Assembly (NCBI RefSeq): GCF_030010215.1
Contig: NZ_JASCRR010000007.1
Span: 124,001-188,000 of the forward strand
DNA from: Tianweitania sp. UT-5YL-CI-8
GTDB lineage: Bacteria; Pseudomonadota; Alphaproteobacteria; Rhizobiales; Rhizobiaceae
Reading direction: 5' to 3'
Length of the DNA stretch: 64,000 nt
The notes below the pieces were generated by a model. It did not search any database. It saw only the letters and a list, made by a program, of their open reading frames with translations, and had not been told where the DNA came from. This document shows positions 16,126-25,222 of the stretch, piece by piece. Every line of letters begins with the position of its first letter. Positions within the stretch are counted from its first letter, which is position 1. Made by a program: the position numbers and the translations under genes.

Positions 16126-19100
16126 TCACGCATCGGTTACCCGGGCAAGCGCGGCATCCAACTCCTGCGCAGGCACGCGGATCAGACGCGGCGCCTCGGT
16201 GAACAGAAGTGCAGCCGAAATGGGTTTTCCGGGATAGAGCGGCTGGAGCAGTGCGCGATACAGCGCAAGCTGCACAATATAGGCTTGCGGCACTTCGGTC
16301 AGCGCTGCCGGCGGCGGCCGGTTGGTCTTGTAGTCGACGATCAGGACTTCATCGTCTGTCACCGCAAGCCGGTCGATCTTGCCCGACACGGTCCGTGGTT
16401 TGCCACGCACATCGATCATGCCCATGACAGCGACTTCGGCGCGCGAACCGGGCGCGAAGATGGGCGCGAACGCGTCGTCGTCCAGCACGCCCAGTACCGA
16501 AGCTGAAGCAGCTTCACGCTCAACCTCCGGCCAGTCGGCGCCTACCCGCGCCAGATAGCGTCCGGCTGCGTCCTCGCGCGCCTCCAGCGGCATTGTCGGC
16601 AGGACCTGCAGCATCTTGTGCAAGGCCGAGCCGCGCGCAATGGCAAAGCCGGGCGCGGAACCATCCAGCACAGGCGACTTGCCCGACACGGTCGGCTGCG
16701 CCGTCTCCTCGATCAGCACCGAAGCGCCTGACGGCGACAGCGGGCGCGGCAGTTCCTCATAGGGCGGCGGAGCTTGAAGCAGTTCGGCTGGTATGACGAC
16801 GGGGGCGGCGTCACGCGCTTGGGGCTCATCGGCTTCCTGCGCGGCAACAATGCGCTGTTCGGTGACACGGAAGCGATGCACGGTCACGTCCGGCTTGGCG
16901 GGGTGTGGCCGCGTCTCTGTTTCGGCGGACGCGGCGATGGCGCGCATCACCACCGAGTGCCATGTCGTCGGCTTGGGGTCGCGCTTGCCGTGGTAGCCGC
17001 AGACGATCAGCCGGTCCTCGGCGCGCGTCATGCCGACATAGAGCAGGCGGCGGTACTCGTCGTCGGCCAGGTCCTTCGCCACCGCCTCCGCGCCGCGAGA
17101 AAAGCTGTTGGCGACATCGCTGCCGGCGCGCCACAGATAGCCCTTGCCGCGCCAATGGCCGTGCTCCGGCTTAAAGGCCATCAGCCGTGGCAGATGCTGT
17201 GTGCTGAACGGCTCCGAGCCGCTGTCGACCAGAAACACCACCGGCGCCTCGAGCCCCTTGGCGGCGTGCACGGTCATAATGCGCACCTCGTTGCGCGTCT
17301 GGTCCATCTCGCGCTTGATCTCGGGGCCGGCACTTTCCAGCGTCGACAAAAACGCCTCCAGGCCGGGCAGGCCGGTGCGCTCCTCGGCCAGGCAGAAGGA
17401 CAGGAACTCGTCGAGGATATCGCCGGCTTCCTGGCCGAGCCGCGCGATCATTTTCCTGCGCACGCCGGGCCGGTCCGGGCCGCCGGCCAGAACGCTGGAA
17501 TAGAACTCGAAGACCGGCCGGAACGCCGCCTGGTTGGCCCAGTCTTCCAACTGCTCAACAACTGCCCCGATCCGCGCATCCGAACCTGCCTGCCGCCGCA
17601 TCGACTGAATCAGCGAGCGCCCCGCCGGCCGGCCGTAGGAAAGCGCATAAAGCGCGTCCTCGGACAGGTCGAAGACAGGGCTGCGCAGAAGGGCGGCGAG
17701 CGACAGGTCGTCCTCCGGCTGCAGCAGGAAGCGGCCGAGCGCGATCAAGTCCTTGACGGCTATATGACCGGGCAGGCTGAGCCGGTCGGCTCCCGAAACC
17801 GGAATGTCGCGGCGCTTGAGTTCGCGCGACAGCGCATGCACGAAGCGGTCGCGCTTGCGCACCAGCACCATGACGTCGCCGGCCTGCAGACGCCGGTTCT
17901 GACCTTCGATCATATCACCCTCGGCAAGCCAGCGCTGCACAGTGGCGGCGACATGCTCGGCCACCCGCACGGCAGGCCCGTGCACATGGTCGATCGGCTT
18001 GCTCCAATCGTCGGGCTCTTCGGCCTTGTCCTCGCCGACGGAGGGCCAGACCTCGACATAACCGGGGTCGCCGGCTCGCACAGCGCGATGGATGGGAGGA
18101 TGCGGCGAACGGCTGACGCCGCGACGGACTTCCGGCTGCTCGAACACACGGTCGACCGCCGTCAGCACATCGTTGGTCGAGCGGAACGACCAGGTCAGTT
18201 CGACGTCTTCGAAACTGCGCTCGGCCTGCTTCACGCGCTGCGAGAAGGCCATGCGGCTCTGGTCGAAGGATTCGGGTGCCGCGCCCTGGAACGAATAGAT
18301 CGACTGCTTTTCGTCGCCCACGGCAAAAATGGTGCGCAGCACGTTTTCGCGCGCGCCCGCGCCGACGAAGAACTCTTCCGCGATCAACCGCACCACATTC
18401 CATTGGTCGGGGCTGGTGTCCTGCGCCTCGTCGAGCAGGATGTGGTCGATCCCCTTGTCGAGCTTGTACTGCACCCAGGGGCCGGCATCGGGCCGTGCAA
18501 GGAGGTTGACCGTGCGGGTGATGAGGTCGTTGAAATCGAGGAAACCGCGCCCTGTCTTAAGCCGTTCGTAACGCGCGATCAGCCAGTCGGCAAGCGTCAG
18601 GGCCGCGCGCGAGGCCTCCAGCATACGGAACAGCGCCAGTCGGTCCGAGGCCGTGCGGATTGCTTCAGCTGCCTCCAGATAGCGCTCCGGCAGGTCCGGC
18701 ATGCGGGCCAGAAGCGCCTTCTTGAACAGCCAGCCCGGCGAATAGGCCTCACCTTCGGATTTGAGGAATGCCGCGGCCAGGCCCTCCAGCCGTTTGAGCG
18801 GGTCGGTCTCGCGAAAGGCCGGAACGCCGCTGGGCAAAATGCATTTCAGCACATTGCCGGCATCCGTCTGCTCGGCGGCGGCTACGAAGGCGCTGAAGAA
18901 GCCGGGATCAAAGCCCGGCACCGGCCAGGCGGTGGCAGCGATGGTGTCCGCGGTCTCGCCGGGCGAAAAGCCGAATTCCTGAAACAAAGCGGCAAATGGC
19001 GTTTCATCGACGCCGACCGCGTCGATGAAGGGGCGCAGGCCGTCGCGCTTGGTGAGAATCTCGGCCAAAAGCGCGTCCAGCCCGGCCTCGCCGCCGCGCT

Positions 19101-19662
19101 CCAGCACGAAGGCGAAGGCCTCGGCGAGTTCGGGATTGTCGGAGGCCGCCGCACCCGTGATCATGTCGCGCCGCGCCGCTGCGAACAACGCCGCCTCCAT
19201 CTGCGGGTCGAGCATCTCGAAATGTGCAGCGATGTTGGCTTCCAGCGGAAACTGGTGCAGCACGGATTCGCAGAAGGCGTGGATGGTCTGGATCTTCAGC
19301 CCGCCCGGCGTTTCCAGCGCCTCGGCGAACAGCCGCCGCGCCCGCCGCAGCGTGCCGGCATCCGGCTGCCTGCCGTCCAGCGCCTGCACCTTCGGGGCCA
19401 GCTCTTCATCGGACAGCATGGTCCATTCCGACAGCCTGGCGAAAACGCGGTTGGACATGTTGGCCGCGGCCGCCCGCGTATAGGTCAGGCACAAAATCTT
19501 CGACGGATCGACGCCGCGCAGCAGAAGCCGCATCACCCGCTCGGACAGGACGTGCGTTTTGCCCGAGCCGGCATTGGCCGACACCCAGACCGAATGCACG
19601 GGATCGGAGGCGAGCGCTTGCAGCTTCACCGTGTTTTCGGGGACGACGAAGGTCTTTTTCAT
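16126..19662 (-). CDS. addA: AddA: helicase-nuclease subunit of the AddAB double-strand break repair complex
   Basis: The 1178-residue UvrD/Rep-like SF1 helicase has Walker A ANAGSGKT at 29-36, motif Ia with LCLTYTRAAAANM, motif II in LLDEAQDTSPDQW and motif III around VGDEKQSIYSFQGA. Motifs IV-VI follow, with LLYVGMTRAEDRL near the end of the helicase core. The C-terminal RecB-type nuclease domain shows DEVLIVDYKTNRPPP. With AddB it processes double-strand ends for RecA loading. The start ATG overlaps the addB stop (ATGA). The length is normal for alphaproteobacterial AddA. Confidence 0.95.
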   Translation of the reverse strand: MKKTFVVPENTVKLQALASDPVHSVWVSANAGSGKTHVLSERVMRLLLRGVDPSKILCLTYTRAAAANMSNRVFARLSEWTMLSDEELAPKVQALDGRQPDAGTLRRARRLFAEALETPGGLKIQTIHAFCESVLHQFPLEANIAAHFEMLDPQMEAALFAAARRDMITGAAASDNPELAEAFAFVLERGGEAGLDALLAEILTKRDGLRPFIDAVGVDETPFAALFQEFGFSPGETADTIAATAWPVPGFDPGFFSAFVAAAEQTDAGNVLKCILPSGVPAFRETDPLKRLEGLAAAFLKSEGEAYSPGWLFKKALLARMPDLPERYLEAAEAIRTASDRLALFRMLEASRAALTLADWLIARYERLKTGRGFLDFNDLITRTVNLLARPDAGPWVQYKLDKGIDHILLDEAQDTSPDQWNVVRLIAEEFFVGAGARENVLRTIFAVGDEKQSIYSFQGAAPESFDQSRMAFSQRVKQAERSFEDVELTWSFRSTNDVLTAVDRVFEQPEVRRGVSRSPHPPIHRAVRAGDPGYVEVWPSVGEDKAEEPDDWSKPIDHVHGPAVRVAEHVAATVQRWLAEGDMIEGQNRRLQAGDVMVLVRKRDRFVHALSRELKRRDIPVSGADRLSLPGHIAVKDLIALGRFLLQPEDDLSLAALLRSPVFDLSEDALYALSYGRPAGRSLIQSMRRQAGSDARIGAVVEQLEDWANQAAFRPVFEFYSSVLAGGPDRPGVRRKMIARLGQEAGDILDEFLSFCLAEERTGLPGLEAFLSTLESAGPEIKREMDQTRNEVRIMTVHAAKGLEAPVVFLVDSGSEPFSTQHLPRLMAFKPEHGHWRGKGYLWRAGSDVANSFSRGAEAVAKDLADDEYRRLLYVGMTRAEDRLIVCGYHGKRDPKPTTWHSVVMRAIAASAETETRPHPAKPDVTVHRFRVTEQRIVAAQEADEPQARDAAPVVIPAELLQAPPPYEELPRPLSPSGASVLIEETAQPTVSGKSPVLDGSAPGFAIARGSALHKMLQVLPTMPLEAREDAAGRYLARVGADWPEVEREAASASVLGVLDDDAFAPIFAPGSRAEVAVMGMIDVRGKPRTVSGKIDRLAVTDDEVLIVDYKTNRPPPAALTEVPQAYIVQLALYRALLQPLYPGKPISAALLFTEAPRLIRVPAQELDAALARVTDA

Positions 19663-22600
19663 TCCTCGCCTCCCCCGTCCGCGGCATCGCCACCCGCCGA
19701 CCATTCGAGCACGCGGGCGAGATGGTCGTAGTCTCCGTCGGTCTCGCCCTCGCGGAAGGGCAGCGCGCGGGACAGATAGCCGCTGGCGGGATCGTGGTAA
19801 TGGATCAGCAGCGCTTCCAGACGCGCCCAGGCTTCCTCGGCCAGTTCGATGCCGGATTTCACCTTGCGGTCATATTCGAGGATCGATTCCTCGAACACCT
19901 TGCCGTTCGGCCTCAGCCGCACAAAGGCCAGCTTGGACGGCTCCCGCGCGCCCAGTTCGCGGAAGGCGCCGCGCCGCAGAAGGGCAGCTTCCAGCGCCAG
20001 TTGCGGCGACAGAAGCGTATGGGCCTGCGCCTTGGAGGGCGACGAACCGGTCTTGTAATCGAGAATGTCGGCCATACCGCCGGCCAGCAGGTCGATGCGG
20101 TCGGCGCGGCCCGACAGCGTGGCTCCCGTTGCGCCGACTTCGATTGCATGGGCGCGTTCCTCGGCGTGGCGGCGCGCCACATCGGGCGCGCGGTCGCGTT
20201 CCCAGCGCACGATGTCGGCGGCGAGCCGGGCAAAGCGCGGCCACCACACCGCATCGATCTCCGGCGGCAAGGCAGCCTTGTCGAAACAGGCGCGGCCGGC
20301 GGCCAAAAGCATGTCCAGCGCCTCGGGCCGGCGCGGATCGCCGATGGTGGCGGAAAACAGGTGCAGAACATCATGGAACAGCGTGCCGCGCTCGGCAGCG
20401 CCGGGATCGCGCACCAGCGGATCGATCGGCATCAGGCCGAGAATACGCTTGGCATAGACGGCATAGGGATCGCGCCGCAGCGCTTCGACCTCGGTGACGG
20501 AAAACCGCATCGGACGCGCTGCGACCGGCGGCTTGGGGTTGGGGCGCGGCGCAAAATCCTGTTTCTGTCCGGCATCCAGCGCCCGCGCCCAATGAAGCAG
20601 CGTTTCGCCGCGCTGCTTCACGTCGGCGGCTGCCTGCTGGCCGGCGAAGGTTGTCAGCCGCTGCAGCCAGCGCGAAGGCACGGCGGGCGCATCCCCGGCG
20701 CGGGCGGAGCGCGTCAGCACCACCTGCGGCGCGCCCATCGCGGTCTGGAAATCATGCGCGGCAAGGCCGATGCGGCGCTCCGGCGGTTCGAGGTCGATAC
20801 CGCCTTTCATCATGCGCGACATGAAACGGTTGCTCTCGGCCTTGCGCGGCCAACTGCCTTCGTTGAGGCCACCTAGAACCAGCGTGTCGACGCTTTGCAG
20901 GCGAGCTTCCAGCGCGCCCCAGATAGAGATGTTGCGGTCGCCGCCGCGTGCCGGCTTCACCGCCTCGGGTGCTATCAGCGCGTCAGCGACATCCGGCCAT
21001 TCCTCCGCCGAAAGGTCGAACCGCGCCGAGGTGCCGACCAGCCCGCGCATGATATCGGCGAGTTTCTGGCCGGCATCTCCGTCATAAAGCGCATCCAGTC
21101 CGCCATCGGCGCTGCGCCCCAGCGCTTCTAAAGCGGTGACCGTAACGGCAACGATATCGGCGATCTCGACGCTCGCCTGCCCGCGCAGCGCCGCGAGCGG
21201 CGCGGACGCAGCCTCCAGCCCAGCGCAGACCATGCGCGCATCGTCCAGCCGGCGCGCACCGAGCCTGTCGAGCCAGAAGGGTTTTCGAGGGTTCTCGGCA
21301 AGCTTCGCCAGCCGTTCCTCGAAGGCCTGCGACAGGCTCGCAATATCCGGGCGGCCGACGCCGCCGCGCAGCACGACAAGCTCGATGGTTTCGGCGGCAT
21401 GGCGCACCGCGCGCCGCTCCAGCGACAGGCCAAGCAGCGGATGCTTGAGCAGCGACAGCAGCGCCACCGGGTCGCCAGGCCTCAGCGCTGCGGACAGCAT
21501 GAGCCTGAGCAGCGTGGCGGGCGCGGTGTTGGACAGCGGCACACCGCCGGAATCGTCAGCCTGGATGCCGAAACGCCCAAGCTCGGCGGCAACGCGGCGG
21601 GCAAGGTTGCGGTCAGTGGTCACGAGGGCCGCCGTGTGGCCCTCGGCCTGGATGGCACGGCGCAAGGCCAGTGCGATGGCCGACGCCTCGTCGCGTTCAT
21701 TGGCGGCCTCGACCAGCGATACGCCAGCAAGCCCTGCGGCAACCTCCTGGTCGGCCAACTTTCCACGCGTTTCCGACCAGTCGTCGGTGGTTTCCGCGGG
21801 CCGCAGCGCCTCGGCCACCAAGCGTGCCCGCAAGGCTAGCTCCGGCGCGGGCGCGGCCAGATCCTCGACATCGCCAGGCACTATGCCGATGGTGCGGATC
21901 AGCTTGGCGAGACCGTATTGCGGGTGGCCGAGAATGGCGGGCCGCGCATCCGCAGCACTGATGGCGGCGAAGGACCGCGGATCGAGCGAGCGGTCGAGCC
22001 CCGGAAGCACCACCGCGCCCTTGGGCAGCCGCGCGATCGCCGACAGCAACCGCGCCGTGGCCGGAATCGAACCGGTCGAGCCAGCGGCGATCACCGGGCC
22101 GGGCGGCGGATTAGCGAGAAGCCGTTTCGCTTCGAAATCCATCATCGCGTTGCGGTGCGCGGCGGGGTTGGACAGTCCCCGCTCCTTCAGCACTTCAGGC
22201 CAGTGGGTGGTGACAATAGTGAGGAAATCAAGCGTGACTTGCCACCAGCCCGACAGATCGCCGGTGACCAGTCCAGCGAGCTTGGTCCAGTCGGAGCCTT
22301 CGGTTTCGATCTCGTCCATCAGCCCCGCAAGGTCGCGAGACAGCCAGATCGCATCCGACGACGACGCCGGAACGACGATTTCCTCGGCGAATTTCTGCGC
22401 GACATGGGCCGGCAGCCGGCGCTTCCAGGCCCGAACCAGCGGCGCCAGCATCAGGAGACGGTCGGCGGACGGGACCGGCGGATCGAGCGCCAGAGCGCTT
22501 TCGCTCGCCTCGTCAAAGGCGGCCGAATCCTCGTCGAACTCACCGAGCGGGCGGATTACCGGCAGAACGGCAGAACGGCCGCCAAGCTGCTCCATGAAGA

Positions 22601-22787
22601 CGGTGCGCAGCGCACGCGCGGCACGCCGTGTCGGCACATAGATGGTGACGTCGGCCAGCGCGAGCGGATCGGCGTCGAGCTGGAAGCCCGGGATTAGCCT
22701 GCCCTCGGCAAGCGCCTGCGCCAGCGTCGGCAGGAAGGCGCAGCCGGGCGGAATGGACCAGACGCGCGGGACCAGGCTTTGCGTCAT
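19659..22787 (-). CDS. addB: AddB: nuclease subunit of AddAB
   Basis: The 1042-residue protein is the alphaproteobacterial AddB type, with a degenerate helicase-like N-terminus (VTIYVPTRRAARALRTVFM in the usual early position) and a C-terminal RecB-like nuclease: ADRIDLLAGGMADILDYKTG is the metal-binding motif, followed by LSPQLALEAALLRRG. It cuts the strand not degraded by AddA and reads recombination signals in other bacteria. Both ends overlap neighbours: its ATG lies 4 nt inside the murU stop region and its stop overlaps addA. Confidence 0.93.
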   Translation of the reverse strand: MTQSLVPRVWSIPPGCAFLPTLAQALAEGRLIPGFQLDADPLALADVTIYVPTRRAARALRTVFMEQLGGRSAVLPVIRPLGEFDEDSAAFDEASESALALDPPVPSADRLLMLAPLVRAWKRRLPAHVAQKFAEEIVVPASSSDAIWLSRDLAGLMDEIETEGSDWTKLAGLVTGDLSGWWQVTLDFLTIVTTHWPEVLKERGLSNPAAHRNAMMDFEAKRLLANPPPGPVIAAGSTGSIPATARLLSAIARLPKGAVVLPGLDRSLDPRSFAAISAADARPAILGHPQYGLAKLIRTIGIVPGDVEDLAAPAPELALRARLVAEALRPAETTDDWSETRGKLADQEVAAGLAGVSLVEAANERDEASAIALALRRAIQAEGHTAALVTTDRNLARRVAAELGRFGIQADDSGGVPLSNTAPATLLRLMLSAALRPGDPVALLSLLKHPLLGLSLERRAVRHAAETIELVVLRGGVGRPDIASLSQAFEERLAKLAENPRKPFWLDRLGARRLDDARMVCAGLEAASAPLAALRGQASVEIADIVAVTVTALEALGRSADGGLDALYDGDAGQKLADIMRGLVGTSARFDLSAEEWPDVADALIAPEAVKPARGGDRNISIWGALEARLQSVDTLVLGGLNEGSWPRKAESNRFMSRMMKGGIDLEPPERRIGLAAHDFQTAMGAPQVVLTRSARAGDAPAVPSRWLQRLTTFAGQQAAADVKQRGETLLHWARALDAGQKQDFAPRPNPKPPVAARPMRFSVTEVEALRRDPYAVYAKRILGLMPIDPLVRDPGAAERGTLFHDVLHLFSATIGDPRRPEALDMLLAAGRACFDKAALPPEIDAVWWPRFARLAADIVRWERDRAPDVARRHAEERAHAIEVGATGATLSGRADRIDLLAGGMADILDYKTGSSPSKAQAHTLLSPQLALEAALLRRGAFRELGAREPSKLAFVRLRPNGKVFEESILEYDRKVKSGIELAEEAWARLEALLIHYHDPASGYLSRALPFREGETDGDYDHLARVLEWSAGGDAADGGGEE

Positions 22788-23530
22788 GCGCCCTTCGCCA
22801 GCGCCTTTTCCACAGCGGTTTCCGCGGCGGGGATGGCATCGGGCGTTCCGACTGTGATCCAGCGGCCCTGCATGGCCATGCCATGCAGCCGTCTGGCGGC
22901 GATGGCGGTGTCGAAATAACGGTTGAGCGAATGCGGCACAGCTTCCGCGCCCTTGAACAGCGCCGGATTGACGATGGCCGCGCCGGCATAGATCAACCCG
23001 TCCGGGCTTCCCGCCGCGCGGCGCAGCCGTCCGTCGGCATCGACCAGGAAGTCGGTACCGCCACTATGGCCCGTCGCGGAGTCGAGATCTGCCAGCATCA
23101 GCAGAATATCCATGCTGGCGGCATCCCATGCAAGAGCCAGCCGGCGCAGATTGGACCCGTCTGAGTCGATCCAGAAGGTATCGGCGTTGAGGATGTAGAA
23201 CGGCTCCTCACCGAGCCGCGGCAGCGCCTTGACGATGCCGCCGGCGGAATCGAGTAGGCCGTCGCTCTCGTCGGAGATGTCGATACGCGGCACAGCGCGG
23301 TCAGCCAGGTGGGCGACGATCTGGTCGGGCAGATAATGCACATTGACCACGGCCTTGGTCACGCCGGCCTCGGCAAGGCTGTCCAGCCCCCAGTCGAGCA
23401 GCGTCCTGCCAGCGATCCGCACCAATGGCTTCGGGATCGTGTCGGTAATCGGGCGCATGCGCTTGCCGAGCCCGGCAGCGAGCACCATCGCGGTCGTAGG
23501 CGCATTTTTTTGAGGAGCTACCGTGCTCAT
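22784..23530 (-). CDS. murU: Nucleotidyltransferase, probable N-acetylmuramate-1-phosphate uridylyltransferase MurU
   Basis: The 248-residue sugar-phosphate nucleotidyltransferase has the signature AMVLAAGLGKRMRPITDTIP followed by KPLV, and the metal/sugar site LNADTFWI. The general family includes mannose-1-phosphate guanylyltransferases. The MurU call comes from context: it overlaps (ATGA) a gene whose second half is an AmgK-type sugar kinase. AmgK and MurU act in sequence to convert recycled MurNAc to UDP-MurNAc, bypassing fosfomycin-sensitive de novo synthesis (known in Pseudomonas and Caulobacter). Confidence 0.85.
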   Translation of the reverse strand: MSTVAPQKNAPTTAMVLAAGLGKRMRPITDTIPKPLVRIAGRTLLDWGLDSLAEAGVTKAVVNVHYLPDQIVAHLADRAVPRIDISDESDGLLDSAGGIVKALPRLGEEPFYILNADTFWIDSDGSNLRRLALAWDAASMDILLMLADLDSATGHSGGTDFLVDADGRLRRAAGSPDGLIYAGAAIVNPALFKGAEAVPHSLNRYFDTAIAARRLHGMAMQGRWITVGTPDAIPAAETAVEKALAKGA

Positions 23531-25218
23531 GCGCTGCGCTCCTCCAGAAGGCCGTTCCGCTCGTAGAAGTCGCGCATCTCTTCCAATGCTGGATGCGCCA
23601 GCGCCCGGCGCATGTAATCGCGGATGCGGGGCAGGTGCCTGAGATAATGCGGCTTGCCGTCACGCACGTTGAGTCGCACGAAGATGCCGAGGATTTTTGA
23701 GTTCCTCTGCGCTGAAGTGATGGCATAGGCTTCGCGAAAACCGTCCTCATCGAAGCTGCCCACCCTGTGCCGCGCGGCGACATAGGCATCGACCGTGGCC
23801 CGCTCGATCTCCTCTGGAACCGTCACCCGTGCATCCATCGCAAGCGATGCGACATCATAGGCGACAGGTCCGATCAGCGCATCCTGGAAGTCGAGGACGC
23901 CGAGCCGGTCTTGGCCCTCGCGCTCGTCGCGCCAGACGATGTTCGGCGAGTGGTAGTCGCGCAGGACGAGGCCGTATTGCTTACCCTCCAGCCGGTCGAG
24001 GGCTGCGTTCCACAGGCGCAGGAAGTCGCGGCGCATGGTGTCCGGTACCGGCGCGCCGGTCATCGCCGGCACATACCATTCCAACAACAGCTCGACCTCG
24101 ATCATCAGCGCATCGCGGTCGAAGGGCGGGATGACGTGAACGACGCCGGGCGCGACCTCGATGCTCGCCGGCCAGTATCGGATGCCTTCTCCCTGCTGGA
24201 TCAAAAACGCCCCCTCATCTAGCCGCTGCGCGGCCACCTTCTCCCCGTTGGGGAGAGGGTTGGTGGAGCTGCCTTCGCCGACCTCCTCTCCCCTCGGGGA
24301 GAGGGTGGCCGAGCGAAGTGGGTGCGTTAGCACGGTGAGGGGGAAAACCGCAGGCGCAGCGATCCCATGCAAATCCGCCAGCAGTTCGGCAGCGGCTTCG
24401 TAGCGCTCCTTGACCGGCCTGCCTTCGATCAGAAACGGCTCGGTGCCGAGATGGTCGAGCAGCAGGAAACCGTGCTCCAGATCCTGCGCCAAGATCTGCG
24501 GCACGCTGACGCCTGCCTCGGCCAGAACCTTGTCGAGCGCGACAAAGGCTGCGACCGTTTGCGCGGTGTGGGCAATCTCGGCATAGGGCTTGCCGTCGCG
24601 CACCGGGGGACCGAGCACCAGTCGGGGCGAATTCATCAGGACGCGGCGGGGCTCGCCGGCTTTGTCCACCGTCTCGTACCAGCGGGCCGAGGCATCGGCG
24701 ACGAAACGCGCGCGGCGTGCTGCGCCATAGCCCGCCAACCCGAGAAAATCGCGCATCATGAGTGAGCGCGCCATGCGCTCGAAGGCAGGTCCCTCGCCGG
24801 TCAGCATGGCACGGCGGCCCTCGCCTTCATGCTCCAGCGCCATATGCACGCTGTCGGGCGGAAAGCGGCCGTCGCCACGGTCGGGCCATTCGACAAGGAC
24901 TGCGCCATCCGAAAGCATCTCGTCAAAACCGAGTTCGTCGAGTTCCGAGCCGTGCGAGAGGCGGTAGAGGTCGAAATGGTGCAGCGGGACCGGCGTGTCG
25001 TAGCTTTGCACCAGGGTGAAGGTGGGAGACGGCACGTCAAGACGGGGATCGCCGGCCAGCGCCCGGATCAGGCTGCGCGCCAGCGTCGTCTTGCCAGCGC
25101 CGAGGTCGCCATCCAGCAGCAGCACATCGCCCGGCCTGATCGCCATGGCAAGGTCTTCGCCCAGCGAAAACGTCGCCGCTTCGTCGGCCAAAAAGCGCTC
25201 CAGCGATCGAGCTGCCAA
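23527..25218 (-). CDS. TsaE-AmgK fusion: tRNA t6A ATPase plus MurNAc/GlcNAc anomeric kinase-like domain
   Basis: The 563-residue protein joins two enzymes. Residues 1 to about 150 are TsaE, the ATPase of the t6A37 tRNA-modification complex: Walker A GDLGAGKTT at 37-45, SPTFTLVQSY and HFDLYRLS. Residues about 155-563 are an aminoglycoside-phosphotransferase-fold kinase: LVLRDYHSPNIVW (catalytic loop) and LGVLDFQDALIGP (metal site), as in AmgK. No ATG fits; TTG at 25218 has GGAG 7 nt upstream, overlapping the divL stop. Residues about 292-336 derive from a 134-bp repeat inserted in frame. The fusion is known in alphaproteobacteria; the insertion is not part of the family. Confidence 0.88.
   Translation of the reverse strand: MAARSLERFLADEAATFSLGEDLAMAIRPGDVLLLDGDLGAGKTTLARSLIRALAGDPRLDVPSPTFTLVQSYDTPVPLHHFDLYRLSHGSELDELGFDEMLSDGAVLVEWPDRGDGRFPPDSVHMALEHEGEGRRAMLTGEGPAFERMARSLMMRDFLGLAGYGAARRARFVADASARWYETVDKAGEPRRVLMNSPRLVLGPPVRDGKPYAEIAHTAQTVAAFVALDKVLAEAGVSVPQILAQDLEHGFLLLDHLGTEPFLIEGRPVKERYEAAAELLADLHGIAAPAVFPLTVLTHPLRSATLSPRGEEVGEGSSTNPLPNGEKVAAQRLDEGAFLIQQGEGIRYWPASIEVAPGVVHVIPPFDRDALMIEVELLLEWYVPAMTGAPVPDTMRRDFLRLWNAALDRLEGKQYGLVLRDYHSPNIVWRDEREGQDRLGVLDFQDALIGPVAYDVASLAMDARVTVPEEIERATVDAYVAARHRVGSFDEDGFREAYAITSAQRNSKILGIFVRLNVRDGKPHYLRHLPRIRDYMRRALAHPALEEMRDFYERNGLLEERSA
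24210..24343. repeat. 134-bp GC-rich hairpin repeat inside the tsaE-amgK gene
   Basis: It begins CCCCCTCA and ends TGAGGGGG, like the intergenic copy at 14136-14302, with which it shares 57 of 58 bases over its last part. It contains several nested hairpins (for example CTCTCCCCTCGGGGAGAG). It stays open in the coding frame and encodes a Pro/Gly/Ser-rich stretch (TLSPRGEEVGEGSS). Confidence 0.9.
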
Positions 25219-25222
25219 GGGC

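Noticed and set aside
16774-19731. Very long open frame antisense to addA (nearly 1000 codons)
   Set aside because: It mirrors addA codon structure in a high-GC genome, has no recognisable motif, and addA is convincingly coding on the minus strand.
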